The position numbers and the translations under genes are program-made. The notes beneath the pieces are model-generated. The model saw only the letters and a program-made list of their open reading frames with translations. It made no database searches and was not told the origin of the DNA. Of a stretch of DNA of 64,000 nt, positions 15,771 through 23,105 are shown piece after piece (positions within the stretch are counted from its first letter, which is position 1; the number at the start of each line of letters is the position of its first letter). The DNA lies in the NCBI RefSeq assembly GCF_006874645.1, contig NZ_CP030082.1, positions 4,030,001 through 4,094,000 on the forward strand, given 5' to 3'. Source of the stretch: Bdellovibrio sp. ZAP7. Lineage in GTDB: Bacteria; Bdellovibrionota; Bdellovibrionia; Bdellovibrionales; Bdellovibrionaceae.

Positions 15771-17144
15771 TTAGTTCTCGGCAACGATTTCACCGATAAG
15801 GTCGTATTCCATAGAGTCCGTCACGTGGACTTTAACCATATCGCCAACTTTAGCTTCACCGTCGTTGATCAAGACAACGCCGTCGATATCCGGAGCTTGA
15901 CCCCAGAAACGACCTTGAAGAAGCAAATCAGTTTCCTCAGAGAAACCTTCCACGATAACTTCGATCGTTTTACCGACGAAATCACGGTGTTTGTTACGGG
16001 AAATGTTTTGTTGAACTTCCATCAAAGCGTCGTGACGGTAGTCTTTAGTTTCGTCATCAACCTGGTTGTCCATACGGCCACCTGGAGTGTTTTCTTCAGG
16101 AGAGTATTTGAAGCAACCCACGCGGTCGAACTGTTGTTCGGCGACGAAGTTTAATAGCTCTTCGAATTGCTCTTCAGTTTCACCAGGGAACCCCACGATG
16201 AATTGAGTACGGATCACTGCTTCTGGCAGGTGTTCGCGAATGTTCATCAAAGCTGTTTCGATTTCATCACGAGTCATTTTACGATTCATTGATTTAAGAA
16301 CCGCGTCGTTCACGTGTTGAAGTGGCATATCGAAGTAACGCACGATCTTTTTGCTGTTTTTGATAACTTGAACCATCTCTTGCGTGATGCCATCTGGATA
16401 CAAGTACATCAAACGGATCCATTGAAGGCCTTCAACGTGTTCAAGCGCTTTCAAAAGCTCTACGGGACTTTCTTTGCGAGTTGGATCTTTACGGCGGATG
16501 TCCCAACCATAGTCAGTGAAGTCATGGCTGATGATGATTAGTTCTTTAACTCCGCCAGCAACCAGCAATTTTGCTTCAGCAACGATGGCGTCGATAGAAC
16601 GGGACTGCAAGTTACCGCGGATCAAAGGAATCGCGCAGAACGCACAACGCTTCATGCAACCCTCGGAGATCTTCAAATAGGCGCGGTGGCCCGGTTGTGA
16701 GTTCACACGCGGAGTTGCTTCTTCCTGAAGATACGTCGGAAGATTGAAGAAAGTTTTTTGCTTTTCGCCAGCTTCAGAGTTCTTCAAGATTTTAGAGATG
16801 TTTTGGAATTCACCAGAACCAACGAACAAGTCCGCCTCTGGCAAACCCTCAACAAGATCGTCCTTATAGCGCTGAGTTAAGCAACCAGCGACAACGACTT
16901 TTTTAACTTTACCTTGTTGCTTTAGATCGCTCATGTCCAAAATACGTTGGATCGATTCTTTTTTGGAATCTTCGATGAAACCACAAGTATTAACGATAAC
17001 TGTATCAGCCTCTTCAGCTTCGCCCACAACTTGGAAGCCATCTTTCATTAGAGTTCCCGCCATGATCTCGGAATCTACGAGATTCTTTGGGCAACCCAAG
17101 CTGATAAAGTGTACTTTTTTGTTTTCAACTGTTTCTTGCTTCAT
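15771..17144 (-). CDS. rimO: Ribosomal protein S12 methylthiotransferase
   Basis: A 457-residue radical-SAM methylthiotransferase. The N-terminal UPF0004 domain has three Cys for one [4Fe-4S] cluster (SLGCPKNLVDSE, VNTCGF, VAGCLTQR). The radical-SAM motif CMKRCAFC holds the second cluster, and a C-terminal TRAM-like domain (about 385-457) follows. The SLGCPKNLVDSE signature separates RimO from MiaB. It adds a methylthio group to a conserved Asp of S12. Its ATG overlaps the lolA stop (ATGA at 17141-17144), so it is the last gene of a comF-lolA-rimO operon. Confidence 0.95.
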   Translation of the reverse strand: MKQETVENKKVHFISLGCPKNLVDSEIMAGTLMKDGFQVVGEAEEADTVIVNTCGFIEDSKKESIQRILDMSDLKQQGKVKKVVVAGCLTQRYKDDLVEGLPEADLFVGSGEFQNISKILKNSEAGEKQKTFFNLPTYLQEEATPRVNSQPGHRAYLKISEGCMKRCAFCAIPLIRGNLQSRSIDAIVAEAKLLVAGGVKELIIISHDFTDYGWDIRRKDPTRKESPVELLKALEHVEGLQWIRLMYLYPDGITQEMVQVIKNSKKIVRYFDMPLQHVNDAVLKSMNRKMTRDEIETALMNIREHLPEAVIRTQFIVGFPGETEEQFEELLNFVAEQQFDRVGCFKYSPEENTPGGRMDNQVDDETKDYRHDALMEVQQNISRNKHRDFVGKTIEVIVEGFSEETDLLLQGRFWGQAPDIDGVVLINDGEAKVGDMVKVHVTDSMEYDLIGEIVAEN

Positions 17145-17791
17145 AGGTTTGTTACCGGTTTACCTTTAGGTGGTTCATACTTAAATAAATTCTTTTTGAT
17201 ACTGTCTTTGAGTTTGATGTCCGAGAACTTCATCGTCACAAGATTTTGTAGGTCATCCGTATATGAAATCTCTGTGATTTCAGATTTTTTCAAGTCGATA
17301 ATCATCTGTAAATTCTTAACAGGAAGATCATCCTTGGGAGCGATGAACAGAGTTGATGAAGTTTCTCCGTCTTTTTTCTCGTCCACTACTTTGAAAGTCT
17401 TTTGGATATCGCCACCGATCAACGTCGCCGCGATTAATTGCCCGCGTGTTTTTTTATCGGGCTTGCCACGAGCAATCTGTGGATCCCCACCAAATTCCTT
17501 CGGCGGATATTGTACGTTCCAGATAGTAACTCCGTCATAAACCACAAGAGCTTCATCTGGAGTTTTTGTTTCTAGGCGAAATTTGCTATTCGAAATTGAA
17601 AGAGTGCCTGTGTACTTTGCCACTTTTCCTGTCAGATCTGACTTAACTGTTTTTTCAACAGACATTTCCACAAGCTTCGCCGCGCGATACTTTACGGAAA
17701 CTTTCTTAAGAGTGGCGTTGGTTTTATCGGCTGCAAATGCGCTGACTGAAAGTCCAAGAGATAAAATTAAGGCACTGATTTGTTTAAACAT
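17141..17791 (-). CDS. lolA: Outer-membrane lipoprotein carrier LolA
   Basis: A 216-residue periplasmic protein: signal peptide MFKQISALILSLGLSVSAFA (positions 17791-17732), then a LolA-type beta sandwich (KYTGTLSISNSKFRLETK, VYDGVTIWNVQYPPKEF, IIDLKKSEITEISYTD). LolA ferries lipoproteins from the LolCDE transporter to the outer membrane, relevant here because several lipoproteins lie in the window. An upstream in-frame extension to 18004 overlaps comF and is not credible. It sits 22 bases after comF and overlaps rimO by 4 bases. Confidence 0.85.
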   Translation of the reverse strand: MFKQISALILSLGLSVSAFAADKTNATLKKVSVKYRAAKLVEMSVEKTVKSDLTGKVAKYTGTLSISNSKFRLETKTPDEALVVYDGVTIWNVQYPPKEFGGDPQIARGKPDKKTRGQLIAATLIGGDIQKTFKVVDEKKDGETSSTLFIAPKDDLPVKNLQMIIDLKKSEITEISYTDDLQNLVTMKFSDIKLKDSIKKNLFKYEPPKGKPVTNL

Positions 17792-17813
17792 TCGGGCGTT
17801 ATAGCAGAAGGGG

Positions 17814-18470
17814 TCAGTCTCCGCAAGTAAGCGTCCTATGAGCCAGGGCCCAAGTTTCAAAATGAGGGGGACTTCCAAGGGCTTTGAACGCGGCAAGCGC
17901 CGTGGAGCCCGTGGTAACGATATCGTCGGCAAACACCCACAGGGCCTCTGACCAATATTCAGACACCACTGAAGAATTTTCATCGAGCTCCAAGATAACC
18001 TCAACCCGCTTATCTCGGGTTGCGCCCCGCTGGTTCCGAGTCGTTACCTTTTTCAAACAGGGATGCACCTCTCCCCCTACTGCCTTTGCCAAAGCTTCCG
18101 CCCATTGATGGGCGTGATCCCTTTTGTGATTCTTCGAGGGGGCAGGAATGACTATGATTTTTCGGTCAGGAAGACCCTGCAACATTCTTCTGGTCGCAAA
18201 ACGGGTGGCCCAATAACTCCAGTCGGGCCGGTGATGATATCCTTTAAGCCCCGCAATTTGCGTCGATAACAGATCACTAGTTCCAGGATTCCAGCGAAAC
18301 AACGCCAAAGCCTCGAAGATTGCCAGGGGCCGCACTTCCAGGTTTTGCCCAAGATAACTGTTTAGCCTTTGGCGGCAATGTTCACACAGCAAACCTTCGC
18401 TTTTCAGCAATGATCCGCAGTGCAGACAGGGATAAATATAGCGGTTTAATAATTTGATTATAGAGTTCAT
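17814..18470 (-). CDS. ComF-family phosphoribosyltransferase-like protein
   Basis: A 218-residue protein. The N-terminal zinc finger has Cys15, Cys18, Cys29 and Cys32 (YPCLHCGS, LLCEHC). The C-terminal part is a type I phosphoribosyltransferase fold with the PRPP-binding motif VFADDIVTTGSTALAA, and NQRGATRDKR is the ComF-typical loop. ComF proteins take part in uptake of transforming DNA, probably inside the cytoplasm near ComFA. An in-frame TTG 6 codons upstream is possible, but ATG 18470 is preferred. It is the first gene of comF-lolA-rimO and is divergent from the protein-glutaminase-like gene. Confidence 0.88.
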   Translation of the reverse strand: MNSIIKLLNRYIYPCLHCGSLLKSEGLLCEHCRQRLNSYLGQNLEVRPLAIFEALALFRWNPGTSDLLSTQIAGLKGYHHRPDWSYWATRFATRRMLQGLPDRKIIVIPAPSKNHKRDHAHQWAEALAKAVGGEVHPCLKKVTTRNQRGATRDKRVEVILELDENSSVVSEYWSEALWVFADDIVTTGSTALAAFKALGSPPHFETWALAHRTLTCGD

Positions 18471-18515
18471 TGCGGATTCTTGGAGCAATTACCAATCCAC
18501 CCCTTTGCCTTTCAT

Positions 18516-18544
18516 TTGACAAGATCCTAAGGGCGTCTTAGAAC
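18516..18544 (+). promoter_or_regulatory. Promoter of the protein-glutaminase-like gene
   Basis: A perfect -35 TTGACA (18516-18521), 17-base spacer, -10 TAGAAC (18539-18544), giving a start near 18551 and a short leader with GGGGA before ATG 18566. Confidence 0.55.
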
Positions 18545-18565
18545 CCAAAATGGGTGGGGATTTTC

Positions 18566-19339
18566 ATGAAATTAATCACAGGTCTGATTACAGCTTTAGT
18601 TATACTTGCTCCGAATGCCTATGCGGGATTGCCTGCTCATCGCCAAGCGAATGAATCCTTCCAAGATGCGAAATCTCGCAGCCGTGGAAATGTTTTATTT
18701 TCTGATCTTGATAGTGAATTTTCTGGTTCCGGTCCCGAGTCCTTGGCGAAACCCATGTCTCAACTAAAGCTAAACGAAATTCCGGCTCTTTCGTCGTATC
18801 AGGAGCTTGTCGCTCAGTTTTACTTCATTCGGGATTCTTATTTCGTGAAAGCCGGATACACTCCTCGTCGCTTGACTTGGCTTTTCCCTGATGACGGTTG
18901 CTATGCCCGTGCGGAACTGGCGGCAGAACATCTGATTATGAATCACGCTATCTCTCCTAAAAAGGTTTTCGCATTCGGAGAACTTCACGCAGCGACTAAC
19001 AACTCACCCAATGGTTGGGTGGAGTGGTGGTACCACGTTGCTGTTATCTATCGCGTGGATAACACAGCATACGTTCTAGATCCGGCGTTGAATCCTCACC
19101 AACCTTTAACTTTGTCTCAATGGGGCGAGGCGATCGGAGGAGACAAAACGGCGGTGAACTACTCAATCTGCTCTAAAGACGCCTTCGATCCAGACAGCGC
19201 CTGCATGCAGCCTCCTAAAATTGATGAGGACATGGCCGAGCAAGAACAGGAAGTCTTTCTTCCTGAAGAATGGAACCGAATTTTAGAATTAGGCCGCGAT
19301 CCAGAAAAAGAACTCGGCAACCAGCCACCTTGGCTGTAA
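18566..19339 (+). CDS. Secreted protein-glutaminase-like enzyme
   Basis: A 257-residue protein: Sec signal peptide MKLITGLITALVILAPNAYA, then a domain with Cys112 in DDGCYARAELAAEHL, His157 in WWYHVAVIYRV and Asp172 in YVLDPALNP. This Cys-His-Asp order, the DGCYARA motif and the intervening FAFGEL segment match Chryseobacterium protein-glutaminase, which deamidates glutamine side chains in intact proteins, and the protein-glutamine deamidase fold generally. If active it would turn surface Gln into Glu in host or prey proteins. Chryseobacterium protein-glutaminase is made with a pro-region; residues 21-90 here could serve as one. The start is ATG 18566 with GGGGA before it. It is monocistronic, with its own promoter and terminator. 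Confidence 0.75.
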   Translation: MKLITGLITALVILAPNAYAGLPAHRQANESFQDAKSRSRGNVLFSDLDSEFSGSGPESLAKPMSQLKLNEIPALSSYQELVAQFYFIRDSYFVKAGYTPRRLTWLFPDDGCYARAELAAEHLIMNHAISPKKVFAFGELHAATNNSPNGWVEWWYHVAVIYRVDNTAYVLDPALNPHQPLTLSQWGEAIGGDKTAVNYSICSKDAFDPDSACMQPPKIDEDMAEQEQEVFLPEEWNRILELGRDPEKELGNQPPWL

Positions 19340-19342
19340 CTT

Positions 19343-19371
19343 AAAAAGGCTCCTTCCGGGAGCCTTTTTTA
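19343..19371. terminator. Bidirectional intrinsic terminator
   Basis: Stem GGCTCC (19348-19353) with GGAGCC (19359-19364), A-tract before and a run of six T after. It serves the protein-glutaminase-like gene and may also end the convergent rlmH operon. Confidence 0.8.
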
Positions 19372-19413
19372 TTTCTAAAAACTCAGGATTTTAAGCGCTG
19401 TACGTCTACTATC

Positions 19414-19884
19414 CTAGATATTGTGATACGGAATCTTTTTGATAATTGTAAAGGCGCGATAGATTTGCTCCAAGCTCATCGCTTGCGCCATTAAATGATT
19501 CATGACCATTGGGGAAAGTGCCACTTTCAAATCCGCACGCTTCCGAACCTCTTCGTTGACGCCGAAGGCTCCGCCGATAATAAATATCGCCCGTTTCTTA
19601 GAACTTCCCAGAATATTTTCGATTTTTTTTGAGAACTGAATTGAATCCAAAACCGATCCGCGCTCGTCAAAAAGTATGACGTAATCGTCGGAATTGATAT
19701 TTTTAAGAATGAGATCTGATTCTTCATTGCGCTTAAAGTCTGCATCTTCACGAGCAGACTTTTTAGCCTTCAGACTTTGAATATCAAAGGGAATGAAAAA
19801 GGAAATTTTCTTTTTGTACAACCCGCTGACCTCATCAGCCCACGCCTCTTTGGCGGTTGCGAGGTTGTACAAAATGAATTTCAT
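19414..19884 (-). CDS. rlmH: 23S rRNA (pseudouridine-1915-N3) methyltransferase
   Basis: A 156-residue SPOUT-class methyltransferase of normal length. The trefoil-knot SAM site is FIIGGAFGVNEEVRKRADL, and the C-terminus carries the diagnostic LEQIYRAFTIIKKIPYH. It methylates the pseudouridine in helix 69 of 23S rRNA in assembled ribosomes. Its ATG shares bases with the stop of the nadD-rsfS gene, so translation is coupled. The rsfS-rlmH pairing is a common bacterial arrangement and supports both calls. Confidence 0.95.
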   Translation of the reverse strand: MKFILYNLATAKEAWADEVSGLYKKKISFFIPFDIQSLKAKKSAREDADFKRNEESDLILKNINSDDYVILFDERGSVLDSIQFSKKIENILGSSKKRAIFIIGGAFGVNEEVRKRADLKVALSPMVMNHLMAQAMSLEQIYRAFTIIKKIPYHNI

Positions 19885-20909
19885 TACTGTTGCTTCCCAA
19901 CGTATGGATCTTTAAGAGGCAAAACTGTTCCTTGTCTCCACAAGTTTTCAAGACCGTATTCAAGGCGTACGAAATCATAGAATACGTGAATGATCAAAGT
20001 ACCGTAATCAACCAGAACCCAACGACCTTCATCAACACCCTCTACGGATTGTGGATGAACGTTGAACTCTTCTTTAACTGCGATCACGATGTTTTCTGCC
20101 ATAGCCGTCGCATGACGAGTGGAAGTACCGGATGCGATCAAAGCGAACTCGCTAGGAGCTGTGATCTTTCTTAGATCGTAACCAAGAACGTTAATACCTT
20201 TGTTCGCAAACAAAACATTAGCGCAGAACTCAGTGAACTTAGTGTAGTCACCGATACGATCGCCAAGGTTTCTGTAAAGTTTGTGTTCTTTGATGTAAGT
20301 CTCAACAGCAAGCGGCAAGTACTGCTCAACTGGCTTCCCAGAACGAAGCCATTTACGAACTTCACTGGAAGAGATTTCGATATCACGCAAAGTAATGAAC
20401 TGGATGCTACGACCTGTAGTTAGTTCGATGAAATTGAAATCGAAGTCAGCAACAAGTGGTTTCAAATAACCAGGCATTTCATCCAAAGACTCTGGCATGT
20501 CGTAACCTGGGCGAGTTGTCACAACCAAGTTCGTTTCAGCTAGAATTTTGGAATAGTCTTTCCACTGACTTAGTTCCTCAAACTTGTCAGCGCCCACGAT
20601 CAAATACAAATCAGATGCTTCGTATGTTTTGCGAAGATTCATGATTGTGTCGATTGTATAGCTCATGCCACCACGTTTTAGCTCTTGATCATCAACGAAG
20701 TAAGTTTCGCCGTATTGAGCGAAAGCAAGCTTTGTAAGTTCAAGGCGTTGCTCTGCGGAAGGACCTTCCACTGGAGTTTTAAGAGGATTTTGAGCTGCAG
20801 GAATCACGTGGACTTTGTTCAAGCCCATTTTCTTTGCCACTGTTTGAATGGCGTTGATGTGACCCATATGAGGAGGATTAAAGCTTCCGCCAAAGATACC
20901 AATTTTCAT
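19884..20909 (-). CDS. nadD-rsfS: NadD-RsfS fusion: nicotinate-nucleotide adenylyltransferase and ribosomal silencing factor
   Basis: A 341-residue fusion. Residues 1-210 are NadD: FGGSFNPPHMGH nucleotidyltransferase motif at 6-17 and ISSSEVRKWLRSG near 180. Residues 218-335 are RsfS (RsfA/Iojap): KGINVLGYDLRKI, ALIASGTSTRHATAMAENI, GRWVLVDYGTLIIHVF. NadD makes deamido-NAD; RsfS binds L14 and blocks subunit joining in starvation. The two genes are usually adjacent but separate. I see no stop or frameshift between the domains. It is coupled to obg upstream and rlmH downstream by overlapping stop/start codons. Confidence 0.93.
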   Translation of the reverse strand: MKIGIFGGSFNPPHMGHINAIQTVAKKMGLNKVHVIPAAQNPLKTPVEGPSAEQRLELTKLAFAQYGETYFVDDQELKRGGMSYTIDTIMNLRKTYEASDLYLIVGADKFEELSQWKDYSKILAETNLVVTTRPGYDMPESLDEMPGYLKPLVADFDFNFIELTTGRSIQFITLRDIEISSSEVRKWLRSGKPVEQYLPLAVETYIKEHKLYRNLGDRIGDYTKFTEFCANVLFANKGINVLGYDLRKITAPSEFALIASGTSTRHATAMAENIVIAVKEEFNVHPQSVEGVDEGRWVLVDYGTLIIHVFYDFVRLEYGLENLWRQGTVLPLKDPYVGKQQ

Positions 20910-21937
20910 TATTCTTCATCCTTCAAAATCTGGCGACCCAACTCTGTAACAAGTTCTGTGATGTTTTTCCCTGTGACCGCAGAAATGGCCAAAGGAGCAG
21001 AGCCTGTCGCTTTTTTGAATTTCAATTTTAGTTTTTCAAGTTGATCTGTGCTGAGAGTGTCAATTTTGTTGAGCACGACAAATTGCGGACGCGTCTGCAA
21101 AGGGAAGAAACCCTCTTTGTCCTGATTGCTCTCATCATACATCTTAAGTTCATAGTTAAGATCTTCAAAATCCTGAAGTGGATCACGGCCCGACAAACCT
21201 GATGCATCCACCAAGTGAATGAATACGCGTGTACGTTCAACGTGTTTCAAGAATTGAATACCAAGACCCACACCTTCGTGTGCGCCTTTAACCAAACCAG
21301 GAATGTCAGCAACCACGAATGAGCTATAGTCACCCGCTTTAACCACACCCAAGTTTGGCGTCAAAGTTGTAAAAGGATAATCTGCGATTTTTGGTTTCGC
21401 TGCTGAGATACGAGAGATCAAAGTCGACTTACCCGCATTTGGGAAGCCGATGATACCAACGTCAGCGATCAATTTAAGCTCAAGCTTAACTTCCAACTCT
21501 TCGTTGTCTTCACCTGGTTGAGCATGAGTCGGAGCTTGGTTAATGGAAGTTTTGAAAAACTCATTACCCTTACCACCACGGCCACCACGCAAAAGTACGT
21601 GTTCATCGATGCCAGTCATATCGACAACGATTTCACCTTCTAGATTTCTAAGTATCGTACCCTGAGGCACAACTAGAACTAGATTTTCACCATCAGCACC
21701 ATGTTTTTGACGGCCGAAACCCATCTCACCATTTTGAGCTGCGTATCTTTTGTTTTGTCTGATTTCGAAAAGGGAATTGATATGTCGCGAAGTCTTGATA
21801 ATAACATCGCCGCCTTTGCCGCCGTCTCCGCCATCTGGTCCACCACGAGGAGCACCCGATTCTCTACGGAAACTAACGCAACCCGGACCGCCGCGGCCAG
21901 AGGCTAATGTAATTCTAACTTCATCAATGAATTTCAT
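20909..21937 (-). CDS. obg: Obg/CgtA ribosome-assembly GTPase
   Basis: A 342-residue GTPase. The Gly-rich Obg fold fills 1-158 (GRGGPGCVSFRRE, GGDGGKGGDVI). The G domain has GFPNAGKST (G1), DIPGLVKGAHEG (G3) and LNKID (G4), and ends near the C-terminus with no extra OCT domain. It assists 50S assembly and links to the stringent response. MKFIDEV at 21937 is the conserved start; a 12-codon upstream extension is not. It follows the rpmA terminator closely, so it needs its own promoter or read-through. Its stop overlaps the nadD-rsfS start. Confidence 0.96.
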   Translation of the reverse strand: MKFIDEVRITLASGRGGPGCVSFRRESGAPRGGPDGGDGGKGGDVIIKTSRHINSLFEIRQNKRYAAQNGEMGFGRQKHGADGENLVLVVPQGTILRNLEGEIVVDMTGIDEHVLLRGGRGGKGNEFFKTSINQAPTHAQPGEDNEELEVKLELKLIADVGIIGFPNAGKSTLISRISAAKPKIADYPFTTLTPNLGVVKAGDYSSFVVADIPGLVKGAHEGVGLGIQFLKHVERTRVFIHLVDASGLSGRDPLQDFEDLNYELKMYDESNQDKEGFFPLQTRPQFVVLNKIDTLSTDQLEKLKLKFKKATGSAPLAISAVTGKNITELVTELGRQILKDEE

Positions 21938-21971
21938 AAGAGCACCAATACTTTGAGGAGAGATATACAAC

Positions 21972-22000
21972 AAAAAAGGAGCCCAGAGAGGCTCCTTTTT
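21972..22000 (-). terminator. Intrinsic terminator after rplU-rpmA
   Basis: Stem GGAGCC/GGCTCC (21978-21983 and 21990-21995) with a 6-base loop. On the minus strand it is followed by a T run (A-tract 21972-21977). It separates rpmA from obg, which starts only 35 bases further on. Confidence 0.8.
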
Positions 22001-22051
22001 ATGTATTGTAAAATCTCTTGGTGCTTATCGAAGCTGTGGATCTAGTTAGAA

Positions 22052-22312
22052 CTAGACAGCTTTAGGATAAACACTAACTTTGAAGCGATCTTTTGCAAAA
22101 CGCTCAAATTTAACAAGACCTTCGATTACAGAATAGATCGTGTGGTCACGACCGATTTTTACGTTGTTACCAACATGGAATTTTGTACCACGTTGACGAA
22201 CGATAATTGTTCCAGAAAGCACTTTTTCGCCACCGAAACGTTTAACGCCTAAGCGTTTACTCTGTGAATCACGACCATTCTTTGTACTACCACCGGCCTT
22301 CTTACTTGCCAT
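22052..22312 (-). CDS. rpmA: 50S ribosomal protein L27
   Basis: An 86-residue protein of normal length, opening [20 protein letters not shown], the highly conserved L27 N-terminus that reaches the peptidyl-transferase centre. [18 protein letters not shown] is the other signature. The protein starts directly with MASKKAGG, so there is no cleavable N-terminal extension of the Firmicutes type. It lies 26 bases after rplU in the standard L21-L27 order. Confidence 0.98.
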   Translation of the reverse strand: MASKKAGGSTKNGRDSQSKRLGVKRFGGEKVLSGTIIVRQRGTKFHVGNNVKIGRDHTIYSVIEGLVKFERFAKDRFKVSVYPKAV

Positions 22313-22338
22313 GACTAACCTCGCTTAAAATCTTTTAA

Positions 22339-22899
22339 TTACGCTTTTTTAGAAGTTTTTTTAGCTGTTTTTTTCTTAGCGGTTGCTTTTTTTGCAGTCT
22401 TTTTAACTGCTTTTTTAGCAACTTTCTTTTTCGCTACAGTTTTTTTAGCAGCTTTTTTTACAACTTCTTCGCCTTTGTTTTTGTTAGCAGCGCGGTCTTT
22501 GCGAGCAGCAACACGAGCTTCAGCAGCTTCAGTGCGTTTCGCAGCAACGTCTACCACATTTGGCGTAGCATCTGTTTTTGTTGTTTTACCATCAAGAGAA
22601 ATCGCTTTCACGAAAAGTTCAGTGAACTCTTGTTTGTGAGTTGCGAATTTTCTGTAACCTTGACGACGTTTCTTTTTAAAAACGATTTCTTTTCTAGTCT
22701 TAGCTTGCTTAGTAACTACAACAGTTACTTTTGCACCTTTAACAAGAGGTTGACCAACATGAGTGGACTCACCACCAACCATCAAGATTTCGTTGATATC
22801 AAACTCTGCACCTAGTTTTTGTTCTAGTTTATCAACTTGAACAACATCACCAGCTTGAACTTTATATTGCTTACCACCAGTACGAATAATCGCGTACAT
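22339..22899 (-). CDS. rplU: 50S ribosomal protein L21 with long Lys/Ala-rich tail
   Basis: A 186-residue protein. Residues 1-104 are a normal L21 (MYAIIRTGGKQYKVQAGDVV, KKKRRQGYRKFATHKQEFT). Residues 105-186 are an extra tail; the last 40 residues repeat AKKT/AKKA-type units, like histone H1 or bacterial histone-like C-terminal domains. L21 is usually about 103 residues. The tail is in frame with no sign of a sequencing error, since the composition is coherent and a clean TAA follows. It may bind rRNA or mRNA. The ribosome-binding site GGAGG precedes ATG 22899. Confidence 0.95.
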   Translation of the reverse strand: MYAIIRTGGKQYKVQAGDVVQVDKLEQKLGAEFDINEILMVGGESTHVGQPLVKGAKVTVVVTKQAKTRKEIVFKKKRRQGYRKFATHKQEFTELFVKAISLDGKTTKTDATPNVVDVAAKRTEAAEARVAARKDRAANKNKGEEVVKKAAKKTVAKKKVAKKAVKKTAKKATAKKKTAKKTSKKA

Positions 22900-22932
22900 T
22901 AGAACCTCCAGCTACCCGAATTAAGCCAGTCG

Positions 22933-22962
22933 TAAATGCCACTTCGCACTAGGCTTTGTCAA
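22933..22962 (-). promoter_or_regulatory. Promoter of rplU-rpmA
   Basis: On the minus strand, TTGACA (22962-22957), 18-base spacer, CATTTA (22938-22933), about 33 bases before the rplU start. Confidence 0.45.
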
Positions 22963-23105
22963 CCTATTACATGCTAATTTTTTCAGCTTTTCAGGAAGAA
23001 GAAGAGATTATCGGTGCAGCCGACTCTTGGCAATAAAAAAGACAGCTTTTTTCAGAATCCAGCCGTTCTGCAATTAGTGTCTATATTCGGACATTTACCT
23101 ATGTG

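Noticed and set aside
17792-18004. N-terminal extension of lolA
   Set aside because: It overlaps the end of comF out of frame and precedes an excellent signal peptide; the true start is 17791.
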